From: a virus
DNA length: 24,102 bases
Direction: 5' to 3' (one strand)
IMG/VR virus record: IMGVR_UViG_3300022723_000136
Location: 1-24,102 of that record
Notes under the pieces: model-generated
Databases searched by the model: none
Seen by the model: only the letters and a program-made list of their open reading frames with translations
What the model was told of the DNA's origin: nothing
Shown here: in pieces, positions 6,961-13,511 of the stretch
Layout: each line of letters begins with the position of its first letter
Position numbering within the stretch: the stretch's first letter is position 1
Made by a program: the position numbers and the translations under genes

Positions 6961-7554
6961 TTAGCCGGGTGCCTGTACCCCGTTGAGAACGGAGAAGTGT
7001 TTGGTGTATGCCGGGGCTTCAGCCCCGAAAATGTCATTCAGGCCCGCTTTGTTCGGAACCCCGATAACCGTCTGCCGCCCACGCGCCATACGCCCCATAA
7101 GCCACGAGCCGATTGCCCGCCGCGTAGACGCGGGCGCATCCGCATAGGACAGATCGGGAATGGCCACCAGATCAGCATCCGGTTGGCGGCGTTTGTCAAA
7201 CAGTTCCGATACAAGCTCTTCCCGGACAATCAGCCGCGCCGGGATGAAGTTGCGGATAAGCGCCCCACAGACAGACCGTTCCCTGAGTGTAACGCTTGGA
7301 TCATGCGCCCCGATGTAAATCAGGCCCAGCTTCCCGGTCTTGCCAGTTCGGCGGAATCCAGTGAGATACTCCCGTTCAAAATCGGTCAGGTGGTAAAGCT
7401 CGCCGGTAACATCGGCCACGGTAATTCCGGCTTCAGCGGCAATGCGTTCCAGTTCTTGGACAAGCGGATCATGGAAACCGGGAACGAGCTTCCCGTGCTT
7501 GAAGGCGCTATGCGCGGCCCCGGTTGGGGCGAGGGCGTGAGCGTGGGCGGTCAT
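6961..7554 (-). CDS. DnaC-like helicase-loader homologue with degenerate P-loop
   Basis: The product has 197 residues. I infer a AAA+ helicase-loader ancestry from pattern and position. GKLGLIYIGAHDPSVTLRE (75-93) sits where DnaC/DnaI proteins have GLLLxGPPGTGKT, ADLVAIPDL (127-135) looks like Walker B, and GRQTVIGVPNK (159-169) resembles the sensor-1 strand ending in TSN. The P-loop lacks the GKT, so ATP binding in the normal way is unlikely. It lies between the winged-helix initiator and the DnaB-like helicase, where lambda P or DnaC-type loaders are usually found. The ATG at 7552-7554 has AGGA 6 nt upstream and follows the initiator stop by 9 nt. A generic unknown protein is the alternative. 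Confidence 0.55.
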   Translation of the reverse strand: MTAHAHALAPTGAAHSAFKHGKLVPGFHDPLVQELERIAAEAGITVADVTGELYHLTDFEREYLTGFRRTGKTGKLGLIYIGAHDPSVTLRERSVCGALIRNFIPARLIVREELVSELFDKRRQPDADLVAIPDLSYADAPASTRRAIGSWLMGRMARGRQTVIGVPNKAGLNDIFGAEAPAYTKHFSVLNGVQAPG

Positions 7555-7563
7555 GGCCGGTCC

Positions 7564-8562
7564 TCATTCCTTCTTGTCCTTTATCCATTTCGAACCGGGC
7601 TTCCACGGTTCGGGTTTATAGCTTTCTTGAGGCCCTTTATCGCCTTTGTTGAGGCTCATGTCTACAGCCTCTTGTACGATTGGATTGGCCATTGCGGCTT
7701 TTTGGTCGTCAGTGAACTCAAGTTCATTGAACTCATCGCTCGGAAGTAAAGCCCCCGGTTCGATTACAAGCTCGTATGTGCGGTTGATAGCCCATGGGTG
7801 CGGCGGCGCTTTCCCAAGCGTCTTGGGGCGGATATCTACCCAGCGCCCAATCCGGTATTCCAGCTTTTCAAGAAAAGCCGCCGTGCCTTTGCAGTCAAAT
7901 AGCCGAACTGTCTTTTTGATGTGGGCCAGAGTCTTGCCATCAATCTCAAAGGATTTGTACCCGTAGTCCCGCAAGAGCCGGTTCCATTCATACGCCAGAG
8001 TCTTGGGGGCCGGGGGCCTCGCGCGCGCGCGCGCGTATGAGACCTCTTGTTTCTGTTTCAGGCGATCAGATACCCCTGATAACTTCTTATTCAAAATCAT
8101 TTCGGTCACCCCGAAAGCGTTAGCCCGTTCAGGGGTAACGCCAATACTATCTCCTTTACTTTCTTTATCCCCTTTAACTCCTATAATGTTGCTTTCATGT
8201 TGCCTCGATGTTGATTTCATGTTGCCTGACGTTTCTTTGGGCCGGGCCAGAACCCATATTTTGAGCCGCCCGGACCGGCCAATTCGAACCCGTTCAACCC
8301 GCAAAAAACCATGCTGAGTGAGCCATTGAACATGCTTGGTAATAGTCGCCCGATTGACCTGATAATCAGCGGCCCATTGCATGAGCTTGGGGACGACATA
8401 GGGTCGGCCCCGATCATCCTTGTAAGTTGTTGTATCCATCCATGATAGCAGGCGGGCATATACCAAGGCGCGGGTAAACACCCCGCCGACAAGATCGGTA
8501 AGCTCGGATGCCCGAAACCGATAGGGATGATGGTCTGAAAGCTGTATGACATTGGCTGGCAC
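7564..8562 (-). CDS. Winged-helix replication initiator (lambda O-like role)
   Basis: The 332-residue product starts at GTG (8560-8562), which has a perfect GGAGGA Shine-Dalgarno 7 nt upstream; a TTG at 8577 in the same frame would leave that site inside the gene. Residues about 10-105 form a winged-helix DNA-binding domain (QWAADYQVNRATITKHVQWL recognition region, then LRVERVRIGRSGRLKIWVL). A low-complexity linker follows (about 110-190), encoded by the origin-like DNA at 8020-8229, then a helical C-terminal domain with a KPEPWKPGSKW tail. DNA-binding N-terminus, origin inside the linker, and partner-binding C-terminus repeat the plan of lambda O. The loader-like and helicase genes follow directly. 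It would bind the iterons and recruit the helicase; this is inference. Confidence 0.75.
   Translation of the reverse strand: MPANVIQLSDHHPYRFRASELTDLVGGVFTRALVYARLLSWMDTTTYKDDRGRPYVVPKLMQWAADYQVNRATITKHVQWLTQHGFLRVERVRIGRSGRLKIWVLARPKETSGNMKSTSRQHESNIIGVKGDKESKGDSIGVTPERANAFGVTEMILNKKLSGVSDRLKQKQEVSYARARARPPAPKTLAYEWNRLLRDYGYKSFEIDGKTLAHIKKTVRLFDCKGTAAFLEKLEYRIGRWVDIRPKTLGKAPPHPWAINRTYELVIEPGALLPSDEFNELEFTDDQKAAMANPIVQEAVDMSLNKGDKGPQESYKPEPWKPGSKWIKDKKE
8020..8035. repeat. (CG)8 alternating purine-pyrimidine run
   Basis: Sixteen bases of uninterrupted CG dinucleotides inside the initiator gene, encoding an Ala-Arg repeat (ARARAR). Such runs can adopt Z-DNA under negative supercoiling. It lies at the far edge of the origin-like region, about 150 bp from the iterons. 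Confidence 0.9.
8071..8137. repeat. Dyad and hairpin in the origin-like region
   Basis: TACCCCTGA (8071-8079) and its exact reverse complement TCAGGGGTA (8129-8137) flank a 49-bp interval. Inside it TTTCGG (8100-8105) and CCGAAA (8111-8116) form a 6-bp stem with a 5-base loop. Confidence 0.6.
8141..8229. other. Putative replication origin: iterons plus AT-rich, G-free tract
   Basis: Positions 8186-8229 contain four 11-bp units each starting ATGTTG (at 8186, 8197, 8208 and 8219). Next to them, 8141-8187 has no G on the plus strand and about one third GC (16 of 50 over 8141-8190 by hand count). Iterons next to a strand-asymmetric AT-rich tract, inside the linker-coding part of an initiator gene, is the organisation of lambda ori. 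This is inference from organisation only. Confidence 0.62.
8186..8229. repeat. Four 11-bp ATGTTG iterons
   Basis: The units are ATGTTGCTTTC, ATGTTGCCTCG, ATGTTGATTTC and ATGTTGCCTGA, with no gaps. Units 2 and 4 share the longer repeat TTTCATGTTGCCT at 22-bp distance (8193-8205 and 8215-8227). The 11-bp period is about one helical turn, placing all copies on one DNA face. It is not a multiple of three, so the encoded protein (GNMKSTSRQHESN) is not itself a repeat. Confidence 0.85.
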
Positions 8563-8646
8563 TTTAGAGTCCTCCAAAAGAAAGCGCGCCCGCCGTGAGG
8601 GGCAAGCGCGCTGCTATACGGTGGTGGTCACCGCCCCTCGAAAGGT
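8563..8646 (-). promoter_or_regulatory. Structured leader of the initiator gene
   Basis: This 84-bp gap contains nested inverted repeats: GAGGGGC (8597-8603) with GCCCCTC (8633-8639), and inside it CGGTG (8619-8623) with CACCG (8629-8633), two alternative pairings that share G8633. AAGCGCGC is directly repeated at 8582-8589 and 8604-8611. No T run follows, so it is not a standard terminator. I see no convincing -35/-10 pair. It could be an mRNA structure controlling initiator translation or a binding site. Confidence 0.45.
8570..8575 (-). promoter_or_regulatory. Ribosome binding site fixing the initiator GTG start
   Basis: The minus strand reads GGAGGA, 7 nt before GTG (8560-8562). It decides the start against the TTG at 8575-8577 in the same frame. 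Confidence 0.8.
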
Positions 8647-9375
8647 TCAGTGATCAGTGGGCTCAGAGTCCTCTTCAGGGGCTTGGCCGATCACATGCAC
8701 CTTGTCCCCCAGAATAGGCTCAGGGTCTGCACTGCTGTCAATCCCCTGTTTTTCAAGAGTATTCGGGGCTTCGGGTTCAAAATCCCCACCCTTGGGAACC
8801 AGCGTGTGGACAGGAGCGCCAGTGTCGTCTTTCCCGCCGGGAACTGCGGCAAAAGGAGACTTGGGTTGGGTTGCCGTGGTCTGGGTGTAAATCATAAGAT
8901 CGAACGGGTTCATGAGGGGGCTAGCGCCAGAAAAGTCCTTGGCCGGATGGACCGGCGCGATAGCTGACGTAACCAGTTGGGCAAAGTCATGCGTGAAATC
9001 ATCCCGGCGGTCTTTTACTGTCAGGCATTCCTGCGTGTCGGCCTCTGTCCCGATCAGAAAGCCCGCGCAAGTATCATAGACTTTCTGGGCCACGATATCG
9101 GGAAAGCCGGTGCCGATCTTGTCAAGAGTAAAGCCGGTGTTCAAAACCATATGCCCGCGCAATGTATTTTGGCTGCGCTCTATGCCCCCTACCAATACCT
9201 GTTTCGGGGCCAGCATGGGATCGAAGTAGTCTGAGAGTAGGCTCTTGTACCGGCACCTCAGATCAAGAAATACCGTAGTGGATTGAAGTGCAAGAGTCGG
9301 CATAAGCGAAAGCTCGAACTCCGTATTGTTCGCAAGCACGGCATAAACCTTGCCGCTACCAGATTGAATAAGCAT
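8647..9375 (-). CDS. Unknown early-region protein (242 aa)
   Basis: No family is recognised. The N-terminal half (residues 1-150) looks like a folded alpha/beta domain with no transmembrane segment or signal peptide. The last 75 residues are Pro/Glu/Asp-rich and probably disordered, ending EEDSEPTDH. The ATG at 9373-9375 has AAAGGA upstream; an in-frame ATG further up (9405) overlaps the promoter -10 and is unlikely. It is the first gene behind the conserved promoter at 9391-9433 and precedes the initiator, so it heads the replication transcript. A regulatory or replication role is possible but unsupported by motifs. Confidence 0.78.
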   Translation of the reverse strand: MLIQSGSGKVYAVLANNTEFELSLMPTLALQSTTVFLDLRCRYKSLLSDYFDPMLAPKQVLVGGIERSQNTLRGHMVLNTGFTLDKIGTGFPDIVAQKVYDTCAGFLIGTEADTQECLTVKDRRDDFTHDFAQLVTSAIAPVHPAKDFSGASPLMNPFDLMIYTQTTATQPKSPFAAVPGGKDDTGAPVHTLVPKGGDFEPEAPNTLEKQGIDSSADPEPILGDKVHVIGQAPEEDSEPTDH

Positions 9376-9390
9376 GGGTGTTCCTTTGCG

Positions 9391-9433
9391 GTTGTGGTAT
9401 AGCAAAGCTAAGCCCCTTAAAGGCGTTTGTCAA
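9391..9433 (-). promoter_or_regulatory. Conserved promoter heading the replication module
   Basis: On the minus strand the -35 TTGACA (9428-9433) is followed by a 17-bp spacer ending AGGGGCT, the -10 TAGCTT (9405-9410), TGC, and ACCACAAC (9391-9398). This matches the promoter at 5608-5650. The -35 is part of a small palindrome, GTCAAGTTGAC (9429-9439), which could be an operator. Confidence 0.72.
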
Positions 9434-9470
9434 CTTGACTTTAAGTTAGAAAGGGGATTGCCGGGGATGG

Positions 9471-9507
9471 GGGATGCAGGCCGATCACCACAACCCGCCC
9501 GCATCCC
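9471..9507. other. Strong intergenic hairpin between two promoters
   Basis: GGGATGC (9471-9477) pairs with GCATCCC (9501-9507), and GGC (9479-9481) with GCC (9497-9499), with one mismatch between them and a 15-base loop. No T run follows on the minus strand. It lies in the transcript that would start from the promoter at 9559-9588, so it may be a leader structure, a small RNA or an attenuator. The rest of 9376-9584 holds the two promoters and no supportable ORF. Confidence 0.5.
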
Positions 9508-9558
9508 GCCGGTCACCACGCACACAAGGCTTGGAGAAACCTCGCGCCAGCACCTCAA

Positions 9559-9588
9559 TATATAGGGAACGACCCTACCGGATGTCAA
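9559..9588 (-). promoter_or_regulatory. Promoter overlapping the end of the glycosyltransferase gene
   Basis: On the minus strand the -35 TTGACA (9583-9588) includes the TGA stop of the glycosyltransferase gene. It is followed by an 18-bp spacer and the -10 TATATA (9559-9564). Both hexamers are at or close to the sigma70 consensus. It is the upstream member of a tandem pair with 9391-9433. Confidence 0.55.
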
Positions 9589-10406
9589 GCGCCCGCGAGT
9601 TTCAAATCTACTTCAAGATTGCGCCAAGGTAAAAGGCCCATGCGCTCGGGTCGGATTGCCGAATGCAACCATGCCTCTCGTTCACGTAACCAGAAGTCGA
9701 ATTCATCCGGGCTGGTTTCATACATATCCGGGTTCAGCCACGGCGACATTTCAGAAAAATGCAGGCCCTTTATCGGAGTCGGACGTTCATCCAGCGACGG
9801 AATGTAGTGCCATGCCGGGTCAATATCCCAAAAGGCCGCGTCCGGCAGGCCGCAGAACCCATGAAGCTCACGGCCCGGTAGCTCATTTACTGCGTCCGGG
9901 GTAAAGGTTTCGGTCCATTTGGATTGAGGGGTAAACGTGAACAGGGCTGACCACAGCTTTCGTGAGTAGTTCTGCTGTAGCATGCCATCCATCTTGATCG
10001 AGTTTTCCTCGACCTTGCGGTCGCGCATCACCACCCCGATCTTGTCCGACTGTTGCCGCTGCTGTTCCATAAGCTTGGAAGGGTCGTCCAAAAACAACCA
10101 GTCACAATCCACAAACATGCAGGGGCCGGTGCACTTGAGTTCACTGGCAAGATGAAACACGAGAAAGCGCGAATGGCTGAATGCAGTGCTGAAAGGACGC
10201 CCATCGGAAACATCCTGCATCTGCCCGTCCGGGTGCGTATGCCATGCCCGCCGAAACAGACCAAGCTTTCGCAGTTGCATATGTTCAAGTATATAGATGC
10301 GCGCCCGTGGGTGTCGCGCCCGCACGGCGATGGAATGCGCCGCTACCTTGGCGGCTTCATCTTCGCGGGCGTCATAGCCTATGAAATAGGTATGTTGTTC
10401 TTGCAT
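9585..10406 (-). CDS. Glycosyltransferase (GT-A fold, DxD)
   Basis: The product has 273 residues. The N-terminus HTYFIGYDAREDEAAKV matches the start of GT8-like and phage GT-A transferases (IxIGYDxRE). FSHSRFLVFHL (76-86) precedes the metal-binding DxD in MFVDCDWLFLDD (Asp100, Asp102). A late LPDAAFWDIDPAWHYIP segment may line the acceptor site. It would transfer a sugar from a nucleotide donor, in the cytoplasm. No membrane segment or signal is seen. The ATG at 10404-10406 has AGGAGA upstream. It is the last gene of the glycan cassette, 9 nt after the sulfotransferase. Donor and acceptor are unknown. Confidence 0.75.
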   Translation of the reverse strand: MQEQHTYFIGYDAREDEAAKVAAHSIAVRARHPRARIYILEHMQLRKLGLFRRAWHTHPDGQMQDVSDGRPFSTAFSHSRFLVFHLASELKCTGPCMFVDCDWLFLDDPSKLMEQQRQQSDKIGVVMRDRKVEENSIKMDGMLQQNYSRKLWSALFTFTPQSKWTETFTPDAVNELPGRELHGFCGLPDAAFWDIDPAWHYIPSLDERPTPIKGLHFSEMSPWLNPDMYETSPDEFDFWLREREAWLHSAIRPERMGLLPWRNLEVDLKLAGA

Positions 10407-10415
10407 GTACTTCTC

Positions 10416-11129
10416 CTAGATAGTGAAGCCGTAGCGGGCGGCTATCTTGGCGGCGCGGGCAATAGTGCCCCGGCCCAGATAGTTGGTATAGCCCCGCACT
10501 TGGCCCTTGCGAACCTTTGCACTTTCAGGGTTGGGGCGTGGTTGGGTCAACCGATAAAAATGCCCGATCTTGCTACTCTGCACTTTCCGCATGGCTTCGA
10601 ATGATGTCGCATCCGCCAAATCGCGCCACATGGTAGGCTCCCGATCTACCACCCCCTGCCACGTAAAGAAGTCCTTGAATGCCGTTTCCGGGTCAGCATG
10701 AAACTCTTCATATTGAAACGTGCGTGATCCGGGCGCGATGTTATCCAGCCATGTCCGATTATACTGGCAAACGGCCTCTATGCCATAAAGCGGGTGCAGC
10801 ACGCACTTGTTTATCTTGACAGGGGGCATGGGCACGCCCCGATCTTCAGCCCGCCGCCATGTCTTACGTCCGGGCACCACATCCTTGTACATCAATTGGA
10901 AAAAATAGCTGACCGCAGTATCCAGCGGGTTGCGGTACAGGAACGCAATGGGTCTTTCCCGATATTCAATAGGGATGCCCGCCCATGGGTGCCCTATGAA
11001 CTCGGCCTGAGTATAAATCCCGGCGTGATCAAACTCCAATGCGCAGTCCAGTTGCACTCCGGCATAGCGCAACCAAGTGCGCCCCGCCTTGGGGTAAGAG
11101 ACGACTGGATACTTGGGCGGCGTTGTCAT
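10416..11129 (-). CDS. PAPS-dependent sulfotransferase
   Basis: The product has 237 residues. The 5'-phosphosulfate loop is YPKAGRTWLR (12-21; cf. YPKSGTTWL). The 3'-phosphate motif is LYRNPLDTAVSYF, with Arg66 and Ser74 at the canonical 8-residue spacing. The C-terminal VRKGQVRGYTNYL (206-218) corresponds to the RKGxxGDWKNxF motif. All PAPS-binding elements of the Sulfotransfer_1 family are therefore present, so it should move a sulfate group from PAPS to a hydroxyl or amine. Its ATG overlaps the methyltransferase stop (ATGA at 11126-11129), and it is followed by a glycosyltransferase. The acceptor is probably a glycan made or altered by the neighbouring enzymes; this is inference. Confidence 0.85.
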   Translation of the reverse strand: MTTPPKYPVVSYPKAGRTWLRYAGVQLDCALEFDHAGIYTQAEFIGHPWAGIPIEYRERPIAFLYRNPLDTAVSYFFQLMYKDVVPGRKTWRRAEDRGVPMPPVKINKCVLHPLYGIEAVCQYNRTWLDNIAPGSRTFQYEEFHADPETAFKDFFTWQGVVDREPTMWRDLADATSFEAMRKVQSSKIGHFYRLTQPRPNPESAKVRKGQVRGYTNYLGRGTIARAAKIAARYGFTI

Positions 11130-11842
11130 CCCGGAACCATAATGTGATCGCCCCCGATTTCGGAATGCTGCACATAGCCCAGTTCGATCAGTGCGGCTAC
11201 GGCCCCTTTGCGGGTAAATCCATAGTGGCGGTTTTCAAATTTCTGTTCGACCACAATCAAAGGCTTCCACCGCTGTATGGTGTTGCGCGCGCCCCGTATA
11301 ACCTTCTCTTCATATCCTTCACAATCAATCTTGAGAATGCCAACCGGCATTTCGTAAACTTGCGCGTCAAGGGTTGTAGTTTCCGCATACACGAGGTCTA
11401 CATCATGTTTCTCGCCCGGCGCATAGGCGCGGGTGCCTCCCGTATTTTCCGGGTCCACCCGCATTTCCAGACGCTGCCCTGCCTTGTCTGAAACAGCGTA
11501 GGGAACCAACACATAGTTATCGGCACGATTCAAAGCCATCTGTGCCTCGTAAATCCGGCGGTACAGCGGGATGGGCTCAAAAGCATAGATGGTCTTGACC
11601 ACAGGTGCCCACCACATCGACCACAAGGCGCAGTGAGCGCCGACATCAATCATCCCGCGCCCTAGGAAGCCCCCGGCCTTGGCGGCACTCAGGGCGGCTT
11701 CCTGCTTCCCCCATTGATACGTTATCTTGCCTTCACGGCGCACGGCTTTCTTGCCATGACACATCCAGTCTATGAGGTGCTTTTCCTTGGCGGGTAAATA
11801 AACCCCCTCGACCATGATTGCGCCCTCAACCTGCTGTGCCAT
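11126..11842 (-). CDS. FkbM-family SAM-dependent methyltransferase
   Basis: The product has 238 residues. The SAM-binding motif I is MIDVGAHCALWSM (64-76), then AFEPIP (87-92), and the hallmark FkbM segment GILKIDCEGYEEKVIRGA (168-185) before a LIVVEQKF strand. Members O-methylate sugars or small hydroxyls. I chose the ATG at 11840-11842 because AAAGGA stands 6 nt before it; the in-frame ATG at 11848 directly abuts that site. It is coupled to the sulfotransferase by an ATGA overlap and follows the capsule-transferase-like gene within 3 nt. It probably caps or decorates the same glycan. Confidence 0.82.
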   Translation of the reverse strand: MAQQVEGAIMVEGVYLPAKEKHLIDWMCHGKKAVRREGKITYQWGKQEAALSAAKAGGFLGRGMIDVGAHCALWSMWWAPVVKTIYAFEPIPLYRRIYEAQMALNRADNYVLVPYAVSDKAGQRLEMRVDPENTGGTRAYAPGEKHDVDLVYAETTTLDAQVYEMPVGILKIDCEGYEEKVIRGARNTIQRWKPLIVVEQKFENRHYGFTRKGAVAALIELGYVQHSEIGGDHIMVPG

Positions 11843-11844
11843 GC

Positions 11845-12699
11845 TCATTCCTTTCCGTACCAGTAGCCCCGCCGCTTATCAGGGGGTGGGGACAGGAGTT
11901 GTTCGAATACCTGCGGGCTGGACAGCTTTACTTTATCAATCTCATAGCTGGCCAACTTCAGGCATAAGGTGTCTACATCCGCCTTGGTCGGCCTACCGGC
12001 TTTACCTCGATCAGGCAAGCGTACTGGCGCATAGGGGGACAGAGTACAATCCAGCATGCAATAAGAAGGGATACCATAGCGCAAGGCTTTCAAGGTAGCG
12101 GCGCTGTTCAGGCTGACCACGATACCGGCCCGCGCCATTTGGTCAAAGAATGTCTCGGCTTCGGTGTTCTTCTTGGTTGGCTTTTCCCGTATCTCCACGC
12201 GATAGCCCTTCATTTCCAGAAAGCGGGCAGTGGCCTTTGTCCATGTTTCCAGTGAGTACCCCAGCCTGAGATTGTCAAAATAAAGGCGGGATTGCAGCAC
12301 CAATAAGGCCAGATCGGGTTGAGGTTTTCGCCGCAATTCCGGCAATTTCCCAAAACGGATAACGGCTTGCCGGGGGGCGGGTGGCATATCCTGCAAAAAA
12401 GACTGGACTCCATTCCATGAAAATCGAAAGGTTGGGAGTTCGGGAGTAGATAGCCACCCGTTGTCCAGATAAATCGCCGACCGCTCAGCTTTGTAATAGC
12501 AGAACGCAGAGTAAGTTTCGGGGACTACCCCGTAAAAAAGGCCGATACGTCCCGGTTTTGGATAGTGCTTTTTGGTAATTTCCAAATCGTAACCCGCAGC
12601 GGTTGCCGCCGTTTTCAAACGATCAGCGATCATGTCCGCTTTTGGCTTGTGCGCATGGAAGACAAACCGGGGAATGGGGGTTCGGTTAGAGCCGGTCAT
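11845..12699 (-). CDS. Capsule-transferase-like protein A
   Basis: The product has 284 residues. The ATG at 12697-12699 overlaps the previous stop (ATGA) and has AAGGG upstream; an upstream ATG at 12768 would overlap that gene further. The C-terminal half contains IVVSLNSAATLKALRYGIPS (about 193-212), which matches the nucleotide-sugar site of capsule polysaccharide and Kdo-type transferases of the GT-B fold (V-N-S-x3-EAL-x-G-P). The next gene has the same element at the same residue numbers, so the two are probable paralogues, although their N-terminal halves look different. Catalysis is not proven; it could be a pseudo-enzyme or a partner subunit. Confidence 0.6.
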   Translation of the reverse strand: MTGSNRTPIPRFVFHAHKPKADMIADRLKTAATAAGYDLEITKKHYPKPGRIGLFYGVVPETYSAFCYYKAERSAIYLDNGWLSTPELPTFRFSWNGVQSFLQDMPPAPRQAVIRFGKLPELRRKPQPDLALLVLQSRLYFDNLRLGYSLETWTKATARFLEMKGYRVEIREKPTKKNTEAETFFDQMARAGIVVSLNSAATLKALRYGIPSYCMLDCTLSPYAPVRLPDRGKAGRPTKADVDTLCLKLASYEIDKVKLSSPQVFEQLLSPPPDKRRGYWYGKE

Positions 12700-13511
12700 A
12701 GGACATCCCTTAATGCCCATTGAAACGCAATCCCATTTTCTAACTCGGGAAGGGACCATTGAGCCCATGCAACCTTTTTAAATGCGGCCAGTCTATCTGG
12801 TTTGGACGGGGAGGGTAATTCAGTAAGATCAGATAATGCCGCCGCATTTACATGATAGGGGGCACATCGGAATGTGGGGATACCGGCTAACAGCGCCTCA
12901 TTTGCGACGTTGGAAGCCCATGTCACCACGGCCCGGCAGTCCCGCAAGTCTTCACTCAGAGTAGTAGTAGGTGCATGCCTGCCCGGATGTCGCCGCCACT
13001 TGATTTCAGGGCAGGAATTACGGCCAAGTTTGCGCATGAATATCTTCTTTATGCGGGGTACTACGGTGTCATAAAAAGGGGCCGGGCACTTCATCAAATC
13101 GGAACCGATACCCCGTTGATCCGCAATCAGGATGTGCCCTTTTTCATTATCCTGCCATGGGTGCAGGGTCTGGCCAAGCAAGGCCCAGCGGTCCTCGGGT
13201 CCGACAAACCACGTCCCGGACCCGTTATGCCCATTGCGGGCAAGGGCATAGTATTGTTGTGCTTCCCCGGCTTTGGGCACATACCCGTTCTCGGCTACAA
13301 GAAGTGCAGCCCCGGCCTTACTCGCAGTTTCAGCCGCGCCCCGATAGCGCGGGTTCAAATTCCACACAACGACTACATCGCCCGGTGCAATCTTATGCGG
13401 GGGAAATGCCATCTTTACTTGAAAGCCCAGAGCTTCAAACCCGGCGGCAAAAGCGTCGGCCCGATAATGAGGCTGGTGCCTTAGAGTTATCCAAGCTGTT
13501 CGGGCTGGCAT
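12696..13511 (-). CDS. Capsule-transferase-like protein B
   Basis: The product has 271 residues. It starts MPARTAWITLRHQPHYRADA with a Rossmann-like N-terminal half (GDVVVVWNLNPRYRG). The C-terminal half has ILIADQRGIGSDLM, KWRRHPGRH, and AVVTWASNVANEALLAGIPT (194-213), the GT-B sugar-nucleotide site also seen in the next gene at the same residue positions. The start at 13511 overlaps the end of the DUF115-like gene by 25 nt, with a weak GGA upstream, suggesting translational coupling. Probable glycosyltransferase acting on a surface glycan; substrate unknown. Confidence 0.6.
   Translation of the reverse strand: MPARTAWITLRHQPHYRADAFAAGFEALGFQVKMAFPPHKIAPGDVVVVWNLNPRYRGAAETASKAGAALLVAENGYVPKAGEAQQYYALARNGHNGSGTWFVGPEDRWALLGQTLHPWQDNEKGHILIADQRGIGSDLMKCPAPFYDTVVPRIKKIFMRKLGRNSCPEIKWRRHPGRHAPTTTLSEDLRDCRAVVTWASNVANEALLAGIPTFRCAPYHVNAAALSDLTELPSPSKPDRLAAFKKVAWAQWSLPELENGIAFQWALRDVL

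Noticed and set aside
7172-7199. TTGACAAACGCC inside the loader-like gene, identical to the -35 region of the 9391-9433 promoter over 12 bases
   Set aside because: The sequence 17 bp downstream is GCTGAT, not a -10, and the conserved AGGGGCT and ACCACAAC are missing.
8103-8115. GGTCACC-like words near 8106, 8627 and 9511 as a shared operator
   Set aside because: The word is only 7 bp, also occurs in coding DNA (for example near 1637), and the contexts differ; chance cannot be excluded.
9421-9494. Divergent plus-strand promoter and transcript (ACCACAAC at 9487-9494 on the plus strand)
   Set aside because: TTGACT at 9434-9440 has no -10 at the right distance and there is no plus-strand gene to serve.
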